A DNA stretch of 64,000 bases, taken from positions 1,798,001 through 1,862,000 of the forward strand of contig NZ_JACKXE010000001.1 of the NCBI RefSeq assembly GCF_014212315.1, read 5' to 3'. This document shows positions 52,489 through 61,473 of the stretch, one piece after another. Made by a program: the position numbers and the translations under genes. The stretch's first letter is position 1. Each line of letters starts with the position of its first letter. This stretch comes from Nocardioides luti (lineage in GTDB: Bacteria > Actinomycetota > Actinomycetes > Propionibacteriales > Nocardioidaceae). The notes under the pieces were generated by a model, which was given only the letters and a program-made list of their open reading frames with translations, was not told the DNA's origin and did not search any database.

Positions 52489-53553
52489 TCAGCCGCGGGG
52501 CCGCGTGACGCGGGTGCGGACCCGGCCGCCCAGCAGGCGCAGCAGCTCCCGGCCACCGAGGTCGTCGGGGGTCCGGCCCCGCCCGGCGGGGGTCGCCGGG
52601 GCGCTCGCCGGCGCACTGCGGGCGGACTCCTCGCCGGCCCGGCGCGCCTCGTCGCGCGCCTCCTCCATCGCGTCGTGGCTGATCGCCGCGGCGTCCTCGA
52701 AGAGCCGGGCGTAGCGCTCGCCCTGCGCGGTCACCTCGGCCGAGGCCGCCGCGTCCTCGCCGTGGGCGTCCGCGAGGATCTCGAGCGCGTCCCAGATCCG
52801 CTGCGCGACGTCCTGCAGCTCCGCCGGGATCTGCAGCTCGTCCCAGGTGACCTGGTGCCGGCGCAGGTCGGGGTCGATGAAGTCGTCGACCGGACTGGGG
52901 CCGCCGGCCGCGGGGTCCGGGTCGAAGCGCAGCCCGAGGTCCGCGCCGAGGGTCGTGAGGACGGGGCGCCAGTCGGTGAGCAGGTCGGTGTAGCGGACGA
53001 AGGCCCGGGCGCTGCCCCGGGTCTCGCGCTCGCTGAGCACCGAGCTGTTGATCCAGCGGGCGACGTTGAAGGTCTCGTAGCGGCGCCGCTTCTCCTCGTC
53101 GCCGGAGCTGGCGTAGTAGGTCGCACGGCTGCCGATGACCTCGGCCGGGTGCCGCAGCATCGAGACGTAGCGGATCTCCAGCCCCGCCTCGGCCGCGGCG
53201 TCGCGCCACAGGCCCTGGGCCCAGACCGAGCGCGGGTCCTTGACGACGACCTGGTCGCCCTGGGCGGCCTGCTCGGTCAGGAACGACGCCAGCCGGGCGC
53301 GCCGCTGCGGCGACCACGCCTCCTGGGCCCGCTCGAACGCGGCCGGCCGGCTGTCGAAGTCGTGGATGCGGGCGGCCTTGACGATCTCCTTGTGGAAGGC
53401 AACCGCCCACTTGGACTCGAAGAAGCCCTTGGGGTTGGACTCGTTGGCCCCGAGGTAGGGACCGGGGACGTGCAGCCCGAGGTGGTGGAACGTCCCCGAC
53501 ATCGTGCTGGTGCCGCTTCGGCCGGTGCCGGTGATGAGGACGAGGACGCCCAT
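52489..53553 (-). CDS. Sulfotransferase-like protein (tandem paralogue A)
   Basis: 354 residues. The P-loop-like PAPS motif is ITGTGRSGTSTMSG at the very start, later VVVKDPRSVWAQGLW and the 3'-site MLRHPAEVIGSRATYY. It is closely related to the next gene upstream: both share GRSGTSTM, NESNPKGFFESKWAVAFH/NETNPSGFFEPRWAVNFH, and DDFIDPxLRR. C-terminus is Ala/Glu-rich, then basic. TGATG overlap with the paralogue indicates coupled translation. It lacks any signal peptide, so acts in the cytoplasm. Confidence 0.8.
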   Translation of the reverse strand: MGVLVLITGTGRSGTSTMSGTFHHLGLHVPGPYLGANESNPKGFFESKWAVAFHKEIVKAARIHDFDSRPAAFERAQEAWSPQRRARLASFLTEQAAQGDQVVVKDPRSVWAQGLWRDAAAEAGLEIRYVSMLRHPAEVIGSRATYYASSGDEEKRRRYETFNVARWINSSVLSERETRGSARAFVRYTDLLTDWRPVLTTLGADLGLRFDPDPAAGGPSPVDDFIDPDLRRHQVTWDELQIPAELQDVAQRIWDALEILADAHGEDAAASAEVTAQGERYARLFEDAAAISHDAMEEARDEARRAGEESARSAPASAPATPAGRGRTPDDLGGRELLRLLGGRVRTRVTRPRG

Positions 53554-54632
53554 CAGCGGTCCCGCTGCACGCGGCTGCGGACGCGCCGCGCGACGCGTCG
53601 CGCCAGCGACGGGGGTGGTACGGCGGCGGCCCGCTCGGCGCGCGTGGCGCGGGCGACCTTGGTCGCCTCGGCCTTGGCCTTCGCCCGGGCCTTGCGCCGC
53701 GCCTTGGCCGCCCGCTCGTCGCCGAAGCGGAACATCGTGGAGCGGACCATGGCGAGCGCGTCGGAGTGCGCGGTGGCGTACTCGGCGCGGAGCTGCTCGA
53801 GGTCCGCGGCGATGGCGTCGGAGTCGCCCTCGACGGCCAGCGTGCGCAGGGCGTCGAAGGTGCGGTCGCCGAGGTCGCGCAGGAGGACGGGGACCTCGGA
53901 GTCCTCCCAGCCCGGCTTCATCCGGCGCAGGCTCGGGTCGATGAAGTCGTCGACCGGGTGCGGTCGCTCCTCGGGCGGCGGCGTGAGGCGCAGGTCGAGG
54001 TCGTCGCGGAGCCGGCCCAGCTGGCTGCGCCAGTCGGCCGTGAGGTCCGGGTAGTGGACGAGCGCGCGCGGCGAGCCGGCCGTGAGGCGCTCGGTCATCA
54101 GCGCGACGTTGATCCAGCCGGCCACGGCCGGCACCTCGCGCGAGTTGTAGTAGTTGCTGCGGCTCGACGACACCTCGGAGGGGTGCCGGAGCATGATCAC
54201 GAAGCGGGGGTCGACGCCGCTGCGCTCGGCCGCGTGCACCCACAGGTCGCGGAACCACACCATCCGCGGGTCCTTGATGACGACCCGGCCGTGCTTCTCG
54301 ATGCGCGGGGCCAGCCAGTCGTGCAGCTCGTCGCGGATCTTCGCGTCGGTCAGGACGTCCTGGAGGCGCTCGAGGACGTCCGGGTTCGTGTCCAGGGTGC
54401 GGACCCCGGTCGCGCGCAGCAGCCGCCGGTGGAAGTTGACCGCCCACCGCGGCTCGAAGAAGCCCGACGGGTTGGTCTCGTTGCCCTTGATGGCCTCGGG
54501 GACGCGGTAGCCGCTGTAGGACAGGGCACCGGCCATCGTGCTGGTGCCGCTGCGGCCGGGGCCCAGCACGAACACCAGGGAACGCTCGTCGGCGACGCCC
54601 TCGGGCCCGGCGGTCTGGTCGGCATCTGCCAC
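53553..54632 (-). CDS. Sulfotransferase-like protein (tandem paralogue B)
   Basis: 359 residues. PAPS loop VLGPGRSGTSTMAGAL at residues 22-37, KDPRMVWFRDLW, and MLRHPSEVSSSRSNYY at the 3' site; DDFIDPSLRRMKPGW is shared with paralogue A. The C-terminus is a long basic, alanine-rich helix (KARRKARAKAKAEA, then ARRVARRVRSRVQRDR) that may bind membranes or anionic polymer. GTG start. Duplicated sulfotransferase genes suggest two related acceptors on one polymer. Confidence 0.8.
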   Translation of the reverse strand: MADADQTAGPEGVADERSLVFVLGPGRSGTSTMAGALSYSGYRVPEAIKGNETNPSGFFEPRWAVNFHRRLLRATGVRTLDTNPDVLERLQDVLTDAKIRDELHDWLAPRIEKHGRVVIKDPRMVWFRDLWVHAAERSGVDPRFVIMLRHPSEVSSSRSNYYNSREVPAVAGWINVALMTERLTAGSPRALVHYPDLTADWRSQLGRLRDDLDLRLTPPPEERPHPVDDFIDPSLRRMKPGWEDSEVPVLLRDLGDRTFDALRTLAVEGDSDAIAADLEQLRAEYATAHSDALAMVRSTMFRFGDERAAKARRKARAKAKAEATKVARATRAERAAAVPPPSLARRVARRVRSRVQRDR

Positions 54633-54746
54633 GGTCGGTCGTCCTCCGGAGGCTCAGGGGTGGGTCAGGCGGGGGCGCCGACCACGTCGGAGGTTATCAG
54701 TGGTGGGCGGCCCGACGGCCGGACCACCCGCGCCCCTCCGGTCGGG

Positions 54747-57700
54747 TCAGTCGGCCGGCGGGGCGTCCCCGCGCGGCACGAAGACCGCGTCGACGAACCG
54801 CGCCCCGGCCCGGCCGTCCTCGAGGTCGAGGTAGTCCTGCCGGAAGAGGTCGTACGCCGCCGCGTGCTCGGCCCGGACCCGGTCGAGGTCCAGCAGGCAG
54901 TCGACGACCTCGTCGGTGGTCGACACGAGCGGACCGGGCGCCGTGGGCTCGAAGTCGAACAGCCAGCCGCGGGTGTCCTGGTAGCGCTGGAGGTCCGGCA
55001 CCTGGAAGATCATCGGCTTCCCCGTCACGCCGAAGTCGAAGCGCAGCGAGGAGTAGTCGACGATCGCCGCGTCGGCCGCGAGGTAGAGGTCCGAGATCTC
55101 GGGGTAGTCGGTGACGTCGACGCACCCGTCGACGCGGCCCGCGCGCCGCAGGGTGCGGGCGTTGAACGCGTGGCCGCGGATCAGCAGCACCACGTCGTCG
55201 CCCAGGCGCTCGTGGAAGCGCGCGAAGTCCAGGAACTCCGGCATCAGCGCACGGTTGTCGTCGACCGCCATGTAGTCGCGGAAGGTGGGCGCGTAGAGCA
55301 CCGCCGTCTGGTGGTCGGCGATGCCCAGGGCCGCCCGCGTGGCGGCCCGGATGCCCGGGGCGAGCTCCGAGTTGAGGACGTCGTTGCGCGGGTAGCCGAT
55401 CTCCAGGACCTCGCCGTGGTAGTTGAAGTCACGGGTCAGCAGCGGGCTGGCGTAGCGGGCCGGCGAGACGAGGTAGTCCCACTGCGAGGCGCGCTCGTCG
55501 TACGCGTCGATCCGGGCCTGCGAGAACTGCGTGTTGCGCCAGTGCGGGTGCCCCATCTGCTTGAAGGGGTAGCCGTGGAAGGTCTGGACGAGCACCTGGC
55601 CGGCGGGCTTCTCGTGGAACTCGGGCTGGTACATGTTGTCGACGTAGTAGGTCACCGACGCGAGGAGGTGGTACCACTCCTCGCTGTTCACGATGACGGG
55701 GATGCCGCCCTCCGGGACCACGATCGAGTGGTCGTGCACCGCCCAGTAGACCGGCAGGTCCGAGCCGCGGCGCTGGAGCTCGCGCTGGATCGAGAGGCCG
55801 TTGTCCGTCGCGGACTCGCCGAAGTACGACCGCATCAGCACGCCCCGGGTCAGCCCGCCCGTGACGGGCGGGTGCAGGCGGAGCTGGTTCTGTGCGTAGG
55901 CGCCGCGCGCCTCGCCGATCGGGCGGCGCAGGGTCACCCGCACCCCGGCGTCGGGTCCGCGGACGACGCGGCCCTCGAGCAGGTCGGTCTGCACCGGCAC
56001 GGGCAGCGAGTCGCTGAGCACGCTCGAGGTGCGGATCGGGAGCGTGGCCTCGCGTCCGGAGGCCGTGGTCAGGGTGACCGCCAGGTCGTGGTCGCCGAGC
56101 GGCAGCGGCCAGGCGCCGAAGCGGTAGACCTCGTGGCGCAGGTCGCACTGCGCGACGAAGCGGCCGCCCTCCACGGGCACGGTCGGACCGGCGGTGCGGC
56201 TGCGCAGGCTGGTCACGTGCAGGCGGATCGAGGTCACCGGCTCGCCGAAGGTCCGGCCGGTCACCCGCAGCACGCCGGCGGCGTCGACGGCCGCGGCGTC
56301 GGCCACCGCACCGAGCCGCCACTGCCGCACGACCAGCTCGCCGTCGCGGTGGGTCTCGAGCGCGAGCTCCTCGCCGGCGTACGCCGGCAGCGCGTCGTCA
56401 GCGGGCACGAAGGCGACCCGGTCGCCGTCGGCCGTCCAGCCCTCGATGCGCCACTCGTCGGTCGTGCCGTCGGAGCGGGTGGGCGCGTCGGGCAGCTCGA
56501 TCCGGAACTCCTGCGGGCGGCCGTCCGCGACCGCGCTCTCGACCCGGTGGCGCGGCCGGGCGGCGGCCACACGGCGTACGTCGGTCGCGTCGGCGGCGAG
56601 CACGCCCACCACCGTGCGGCCCTCGAGCCGGGCGCTGGTGACGCGCACGCCGGCGAGGTCGACGCGGAGCCGGAGCGCGCGGTTGAACTGCCACTCGGTG
56701 ACCACGCGGCCACCGTCGCGCAGCGTCAGCGCCGGCACGACACCGGCGGCGCCGCTGCGCAGCAGCCGGTTGACGCGACTGGTCACCGTGAAGCCGGCGG
56801 CCTCGACGCGCAGCAGCACCGTCCAGGAGGTGCCCTGCGCGGCCGAGGCGACGACCTCGGACATGGGGATGACCGCGGCGAACGTGCCGCTGGAGTAGTC
56901 GCACCACTTGTCCTCCTCCGGAGGGGGGTACGACGAGTCGGTGGCCCGGTCGGCCGGGAAGACCCGCTCGTGGCCGGTGCCGTCCTCGCGGAGCACCACG
57001 GAGACGCGCGACGCGTGCTCGGCCAGGTCGACCTTGGAGAGGTAGGCGCGGCCGGAGATGCGGGCCGTGGCGCTGCCGTCGGCCTCGTGGACCCAGTGGA
57101 GGTTCTCCACGGAGTGGTGGATCCTGAGCTGCTCGGGCCGGATCAGGAAGAGCGATTCCTCGAGCTCGGGGTCGCCGAGGAACGGCAGCTCGAGCAGGAT
57201 GCCGTCGGGGCGCACGCGCGCGGGCCAGTGGTCGAGCCGGAGCCCCTTCTGGCGGACCAGCTCCTGGGCGTCCGCGCGCCGGTCGAGCAGCGCCAGCCGG
57301 ATCAGCACCCGGCGGCCGGGCATCGTCTGCTCCCACACCCAGTCGGGGGCGCCCTCGGTCAGCTCGCGGACCGCGGCGACCAGCTCGGACCAGTAGTCGT
57401 CGTCGACGGTGCCGGTGCTGGTGAGGTACCAGTGGAAGTGGACGTCGAAGAGGGTGAGCCGCCAGGCCTCGAAGAGGGCCGGGGAGACCTCCGCGGTCAA
57501 CACGTCGCGGCCGACGCGCCAGGCCTCGATGCGCTGGCGCAGGTCCTGCAGGCTGGCGGTCTGCTGGCTGATCGAGCTCTGGTCCTCGCGGGCGCGGTAG
57601 CGGTAGACGACGTCGGGGATGACGTCGATCGCCGTCGCCCGGGCGAAGAGCTGGGTGATGATCGGCTGGTCCTCGTAGGCGACGCCCTCGCGGAACCAGA

Positions 57701-58319
57701 GGTCCTGGGCCTCCCAGAACTCGCGCCGGAAGAGCTTGTTCCACGTGTAGAGGTTCCGCAGCAGCGGGGTGAAGTCCTCGGCCGTGATCGCGATCCGGCG
57801 GTCGTCGTGCACCTTGCGGACCCAGTTGGGCGACCACGTGGAGACGGCGTTGAAGCGCTCGACCGAGCCGACGACGAGGTCGGACCCGCTGGCCTCGATC
57901 GTCTCGAGGAGCGCCCGCAGCGCCCCCGGGGGCAGCAGGTCGTCGGAGTCGATGAAGGTGAGGTAGCGACCCCGCGACTCGCGGACGCCGGTGTTGCGGG
58001 CGGCGCCCAGGCCGCCGTTGGGCCGGGTGACGAGCCGGACCCGGTCGTCACGGGCGACGTACCGCTCGGCGATCGCGCGCGAGCCGTCCGGCGAGCCGTC
58101 GTCGACGAGGATCACCTCGAGGTGCGCGACGTCCTGCTCGAGGATGCTGTCGAGGCACTCCGCGAGGTAGGCCTCGACGTTGTAGAACGGCACGATCACG
58201 CTGATCGCGGGGCGCCGGAGGCGACGGGCGGCGCGGGTGTCCACCGCACGCCGGGCCACGCGACGCGAGACGCCCGCACCCCGACGCACGACGGAGCGGG
58301 CGATGTCCTTGGCCGTCAT
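54747..58319 (-). CDS. Glycosyltransferase family 2 / CDP-glycerol glycerophosphotransferase (TagF-like) fusion
   Basis: 1190 residues. Residues about 40-260 are a GT-A family 2 glycosyltransferase with ISVIVPFYNVEAYLAECLDS, VDDGSPDGS and the metal-binding TFIDSDDLLPPGA. A large beta-rich middle (about 330-780) follows. Residues about 800-1170 are a TagF/TarL-like polymerase: RSYFGESATDNG, VQTFHGYPFKQMGHPHW, LEIGYPRNDVL, DVTDYPEISDLYLAADAAIV, YSSLRFDFGVTGKPMIFQVPD. It would polymerise glycerol- or ribitol-phosphate and add sugars. ATG 58319 is used; TTG 58328 is possible. Confidence 0.85.
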   Translation of the reverse strand: MTAKDIARSVVRRGAGVSRRVARRAVDTRAARRLRRPAISVIVPFYNVEAYLAECLDSILEQDVAHLEVILVDDGSPDGSRAIAERYVARDDRVRLVTRPNGGLGAARNTGVRESRGRYLTFIDSDDLLPPGALRALLETIEASGSDLVVGSVERFNAVSTWSPNWVRKVHDDRRIAITAEDFTPLLRNLYTWNKLFRREFWEAQDLWFREGVAYEDQPIITQLFARATAIDVIPDVVYRYRAREDQSSISQQTASLQDLRQRIEAWRVGRDVLTAEVSPALFEAWRLTLFDVHFHWYLTSTGTVDDDYWSELVAAVRELTEGAPDWVWEQTMPGRRVLIRLALLDRRADAQELVRQKGLRLDHWPARVRPDGILLELPFLGDPELEESLFLIRPEQLRIHHSVENLHWVHEADGSATARISGRAYLSKVDLAEHASRVSVVLREDGTGHERVFPADRATDSSYPPPEEDKWCDYSSGTFAAVIPMSEVVASAAQGTSWTVLLRVEAAGFTVTSRVNRLLRSGAAGVVPALTLRDGGRVVTEWQFNRALRLRVDLAGVRVTSARLEGRTVVGVLAADATDVRRVAAARPRHRVESAVADGRPQEFRIELPDAPTRSDGTTDEWRIEGWTADGDRVAFVPADDALPAYAGEELALETHRDGELVVRQWRLGAVADAAAVDAAGVLRVTGRTFGEPVTSIRLHVTSLRSRTAGPTVPVEGGRFVAQCDLRHEVYRFGAWPLPLGDHDLAVTLTTASGREATLPIRTSSVLSDSLPVPVQTDLLEGRVVRGPDAGVRVTLRRPIGEARGAYAQNQLRLHPPVTGGLTRGVLMRSYFGESATDNGLSIQRELQRRGSDLPVYWAVHDHSIVVPEGGIPVIVNSEEWYHLLASVTYYVDNMYQPEFHEKPAGQVLVQTFHGYPFKQMGHPHWRNTQFSQARIDAYDERASQWDYLVSPARYASPLLTRDFNYHGEVLEIGYPRNDVLNSELAPGIRAATRAALGIADHQTAVLYAPTFRDYMAVDDNRALMPEFLDFARFHERLGDDVVLLIRGHAFNARTLRRAGRVDGCVDVTDYPEISDLYLAADAAIVDYSSLRFDFGVTGKPMIFQVPDLQRYQDTRGWLFDFEPTAPGPLVSTTDEVVDCLLDLDRVRAEHAAAYDLFRQDYLDLEDGRAGARFVDAVFVPRGDAPPAD

Positions 58320-58362
58320 GGCGGTCAATCTACCGACGAACGGCGCGGCCCCGGAGGGTGGC

Positions 58363-61300
58363 TCACAGCAGGTCGAGGAGCCCGTCCACGACCCGCTCGG
58401 CCGCCCGGCCGTCCTGCCACGGGTTGAACCGGTCGTTGAAGGCCGCGATCGCCGGCGCGTGGCGCTCGCGGAGCCCGTCGAGGTCGCGCAGCGCCGCCAC
58501 CACCCCGGCCGTGTCGTCGACGAACGGGCCGGGCGCGGACTCCTCGAACGGGAAGAGGAAGCTGCGGCTGCCGGCGTCGTAGGCCGCGAGGTCCGGCACG
58601 AGGAAGACCATCGGGCGACCGGTCAGGGCGTAGTCGAAGCGCAGCGAGGAGTAGTCCAGGACCGCCGCGTCGGAGGCGAGCACGAGGTCGTTGATCTCGG
58701 GGTACGCCGTCACGTCGACGACCCGGGCGGCCGGCGTGCCCGCGCCGGTTGCGGGGTCGACCGGGCCCGGGTCGGGCTGGTGGAAGCGGTGCCCGCGCAG
58801 CAGCAGCACGTGGTCGTCGCCGAGGGCGCGGGCCGCGGCGGCGACGTCGAGGAAGTCGGTCATCTCCGCGCCGCGGGCCCGGAAGGCCAGGTGCTCGCGC
58901 CACGTCGGGGCGTAGAGGACCGCGGTCTGGTCCGGGGCGATGCCGAGGAGCGTGCGGGTGCGCTCGCGGGTCGCGGCCGCGGTCGGCAGCACGAGGTCGT
59001 CGTCGCGCGGGTAGCCGTGCTCGAGCGCGGGGCCGTCGTAGGCGTACTGCTCGCGGTAGTGGCGGGTCATCTCCGGGGTCGGCGTCACGATCGCGCTCCA
59101 CGTGTCGACGCCGCGGGCGCGGGCGACCCGGATCCGCGACGGGGCGTGGTCGAGCGCCCGCCACTGCCCCAGCCCCATCGCCTTGGAGGGGTAGCCGTGG
59201 AAGGTCTGCAGCAGCACCTGGCCCGGCCGGCGGCGGAACCACGCCTCGACGTCGGTGTTCGTCACGACCACCCGGGCGCTCGCCAGGGCGGCGTACCACG
59301 CGGCGCTGCGGAGGAGCATCGGCTCGGCGCCCGCCGGCACCGACTGGCCGTGGTCGGCGACACCCCAGACCGTGCGCAGGTGCGGGCGGCGCCGGCGCAG
59401 CTCGTCGTGGATCGCGCGGGGGCTGTCGGTCGCCGAGCGGCCGGCGTACGTGTCGAAGTAGGCGAGGTCGGGGTCGAGCGGCCGGTCGTCGAGGGCGTAC
59501 GCCGTCTGCAGCCGCTGCTGGGCGTGCGGACCGAGCTCGTCGTCGGTGAGCGGTGCGGTGACGCCGAGCACCAGGCCGCCGCGGGGGCCGAGGAAGGCAC
59601 GGACGCGGTGCCTCTCCCCCACGAGCTCCGTGGGCAGCCGGCCGCGGAGCCCGTCGCCCACCGCGACGTTGCCGTCGCGGGTGACGAGGCGGTGCGGACC
59701 GGACGCCAGCCAGCGGGGGGCGCCGAAGTGGTCGGCCCGCAGGGTGATCCGCGCACCTCCCTCGACCGGGCGCACCACCACGTCGAGCGGGCGGTCGTCC
59801 GGGCCGAGCAGCCGCAGGGAGGCCGGGTCGCCGGTGGCGGTGACCACGAGGTCCGTGCCGTCCAGGGCCAGGCCGTCGACGGTGACCGGGCTGCCGGTCC
59901 CGGCGGCGGGGCCGGTCGGGCGTGCGGGGAGGGCGAGGGTGGAGCTGCGGGTGACACCGCCGCCGGACGCGGTCAGCCGGAGGGTCGTGGCGCCGTCGCC
60001 GGGCACGCGCACGGTGAGGGCCACCGCCTCCTGGAAGCGGCGCCCGGCCCAGCGGGTCGCCTCCGCGTCAATGCGCGCGGGGCGGAGCACCTCGACGGCG
60101 CCGTCGGCGTCCACTGCGACCTCGAGCGGGACCGCCCCGGCGTCGACGAGCCGGACCTCGGCGAGCACGTCGACCTCCCGTCCGCCCGCGGTCCAGCGGG
60201 TCCGCTGGGCGTGCGCGCGCAGCGGCGTCTCGCTCGCCGCCAGCCGGGTCAGGTCCGCGGGGAGCGCCACCGCGTCCCAGGTCGCGTGCAGCCCGCCGTC
60301 GACGAGCCGGGTCGGCAGGTCGCCGTCGAGGGCGGCCAGCTCGGCGGCCAGCGCCTCGACCTCGGGCCGTCGGTCCTCGGCGGCCAGCCAGCCGAGGGCG
60401 CGGGCCGCGGCGGGCACCTCGTCCGCCGCGGGGCCGGTCGGGCCGGCGTACCTCCCGGCCAGGGTGCGCAGCACCGACCATTCCTCGGGGGTCGCGCGCT
60501 CGGCGTCCTGCAGGAGCCGCGGCAGCTCGACCGCGGCCAGGTGCCGGTGCCAGCCATCGAGCAGCGGCGACCCCGTGAGGGCGTGGTCGACGGCGGCGAC
60601 CCGCTCCCGCCAGACCGGCAGGTCGGGCAGCGCCGACGGCGTCGCGGCGAAGGCCCGGACGCCGTGGCCCGGCGCGAAGGTGTACGTCGGGTGGTCGAGG
60701 ACGTCGACCCGTGCCACCCCGGCGAGCAGGGCGGCGACGGTCGGCGACGTGACCCAGTCGTCCGTCCGGGTGAGCCCGCCGCGCCAGGCGGGACGGCGGA
60801 CCACCAGGCCGCCGAGCGCGAGGGCGCCGGCGAGGCCGGGCCGGGCTGTCGGCGCGACCCCGGTCGCGGCGGGGTCGTGGGCGCGCTGCTGGGCGGCGGC
60901 CAACCACGGCTCGGGCGAGCCCGACTGCTCGAGCCGGCCGGTCGCCAGGTCGGCACCCGACGCGGCCAGGGACCGGGCGGCCACCGCGAGTGCGTCGGGC
61001 GGCAGCCGGTCGCAGCCGCGCAGGAAGGCGAGCAGGTCGCCGTGGGCCCGGGCGACCCCGGCCTCGAGCGCCTGCTGCCAGGTCGCGGACGGCTCGACCG
61101 GCACGACGCGGGCGTCACCGACGTCGTGCACGACCAGTGCCGCGTCCCGGGCTGCGTCCTCGCCGACCGGGCACACCAGCACCTCGAGGTGGGCGTGCTC
61201 CTGCCCGAGCGCGGAGGCCAGCGACGCCGAGAGCCGCGGCAGGTCCCGGGCCTCGACGACGAGGACCACCGAGACCAGGCCCGCGTCCGCACCGGGGACC

Positions 61301-61404
61301 CCGAGGCGGGCACCGAGCCGGCGGCGCAGGGCGCGCCGGGCACCGGGCGGCAGCACCGCCGCGGCAGCGCCGGCGATCCTGCGCGGTGACGAGGGGCCGG
61401 CCAT
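58363..61404 (-). CDS. TagF-like polymerase with degenerate GT2-like N-terminus
   Basis: 1013 residues, paralogous to the preceding gene. The C-terminal region (about 630-1010) is TagF-like: YAGRSATDSPRAI, LQTFHGYPSKAMGLGQW, LEHGYPRDDDLV, DVTAYPEINDLVLASDAAV, DYSSLRFDYALTGRPMVF. The N-terminal 40-200 segment aligns in style with the GT2 domain, but the IDSDD metal motif is replaced by LAFLRGCDRLPPDALA, so it is probably inactive as a glycosyltransferase. The middle has beta-rich repeats. It probably extends or primes the same polymer as its neighbour. Confidence 0.8.
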   Translation of the reverse strand: MAGPSSPRRIAGAAAAVLPPGARRALRRRLGARLGVPGADAGLVSVVLVVEARDLPRLSASLASALGQEHAHLEVLVCPVGEDAARDAALVVHDVGDARVVPVEPSATWQQALEAGVARAHGDLLAFLRGCDRLPPDALAVAARSLAASGADLATGRLEQSGSPEPWLAAAQQRAHDPAATGVAPTARPGLAGALALGGLVVRRPAWRGGLTRTDDWVTSPTVAALLAGVARVDVLDHPTYTFAPGHGVRAFAATPSALPDLPVWRERVAAVDHALTGSPLLDGWHRHLAAVELPRLLQDAERATPEEWSVLRTLAGRYAGPTGPAADEVPAAARALGWLAAEDRRPEVEALAAELAALDGDLPTRLVDGGLHATWDAVALPADLTRLAASETPLRAHAQRTRWTAGGREVDVLAEVRLVDAGAVPLEVAVDADGAVEVLRPARIDAEATRWAGRRFQEAVALTVRVPGDGATTLRLTASGGGVTRSSTLALPARPTGPAAGTGSPVTVDGLALDGTDLVVTATGDPASLRLLGPDDRPLDVVVRPVEGGARITLRADHFGAPRWLASGPHRLVTRDGNVAVGDGLRGRLPTELVGERHRVRAFLGPRGGLVLGVTAPLTDDELGPHAQQRLQTAYALDDRPLDPDLAYFDTYAGRSATDSPRAIHDELRRRRPHLRTVWGVADHGQSVPAGAEPMLLRSAAWYAALASARVVVTNTDVEAWFRRRPGQVLLQTFHGYPSKAMGLGQWRALDHAPSRIRVARARGVDTWSAIVTPTPEMTRHYREQYAYDGPALEHGYPRDDDLVLPTAAATRERTRTLLGIAPDQTAVLYAPTWREHLAFRARGAEMTDFLDVAAAARALGDDHVLLLRGHRFHQPDPGPVDPATGAGTPAARVVDVTAYPEINDLVLASDAAVLDYSSLRFDYALTGRPMVFLVPDLAAYDAGSRSFLFPFEESAPGPFVDDTAGVVAALRDLDGLRERHAPAIAAFNDRFNPWQDGRAAERVVDGLLDLL

Positions 61405-61473
61405 GCGGGTCAGGCTAGTGCGCGCCGTGCGCGGTGCGGGCCGCGGCGGGCCCGGCGTGCCGGGGCCAGGGCC

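Noticed and set aside
53766..58427. A 1553-codon open frame on the plus strand
   Set aside because: It is antisense to the sulfotransferase and GT2-TagF genes, rich in Arg/Gly/Asp/Val repeats typical of shadow frames in GC-rich DNA, and has no recognisable domain. The minus-strand genes explain the region.
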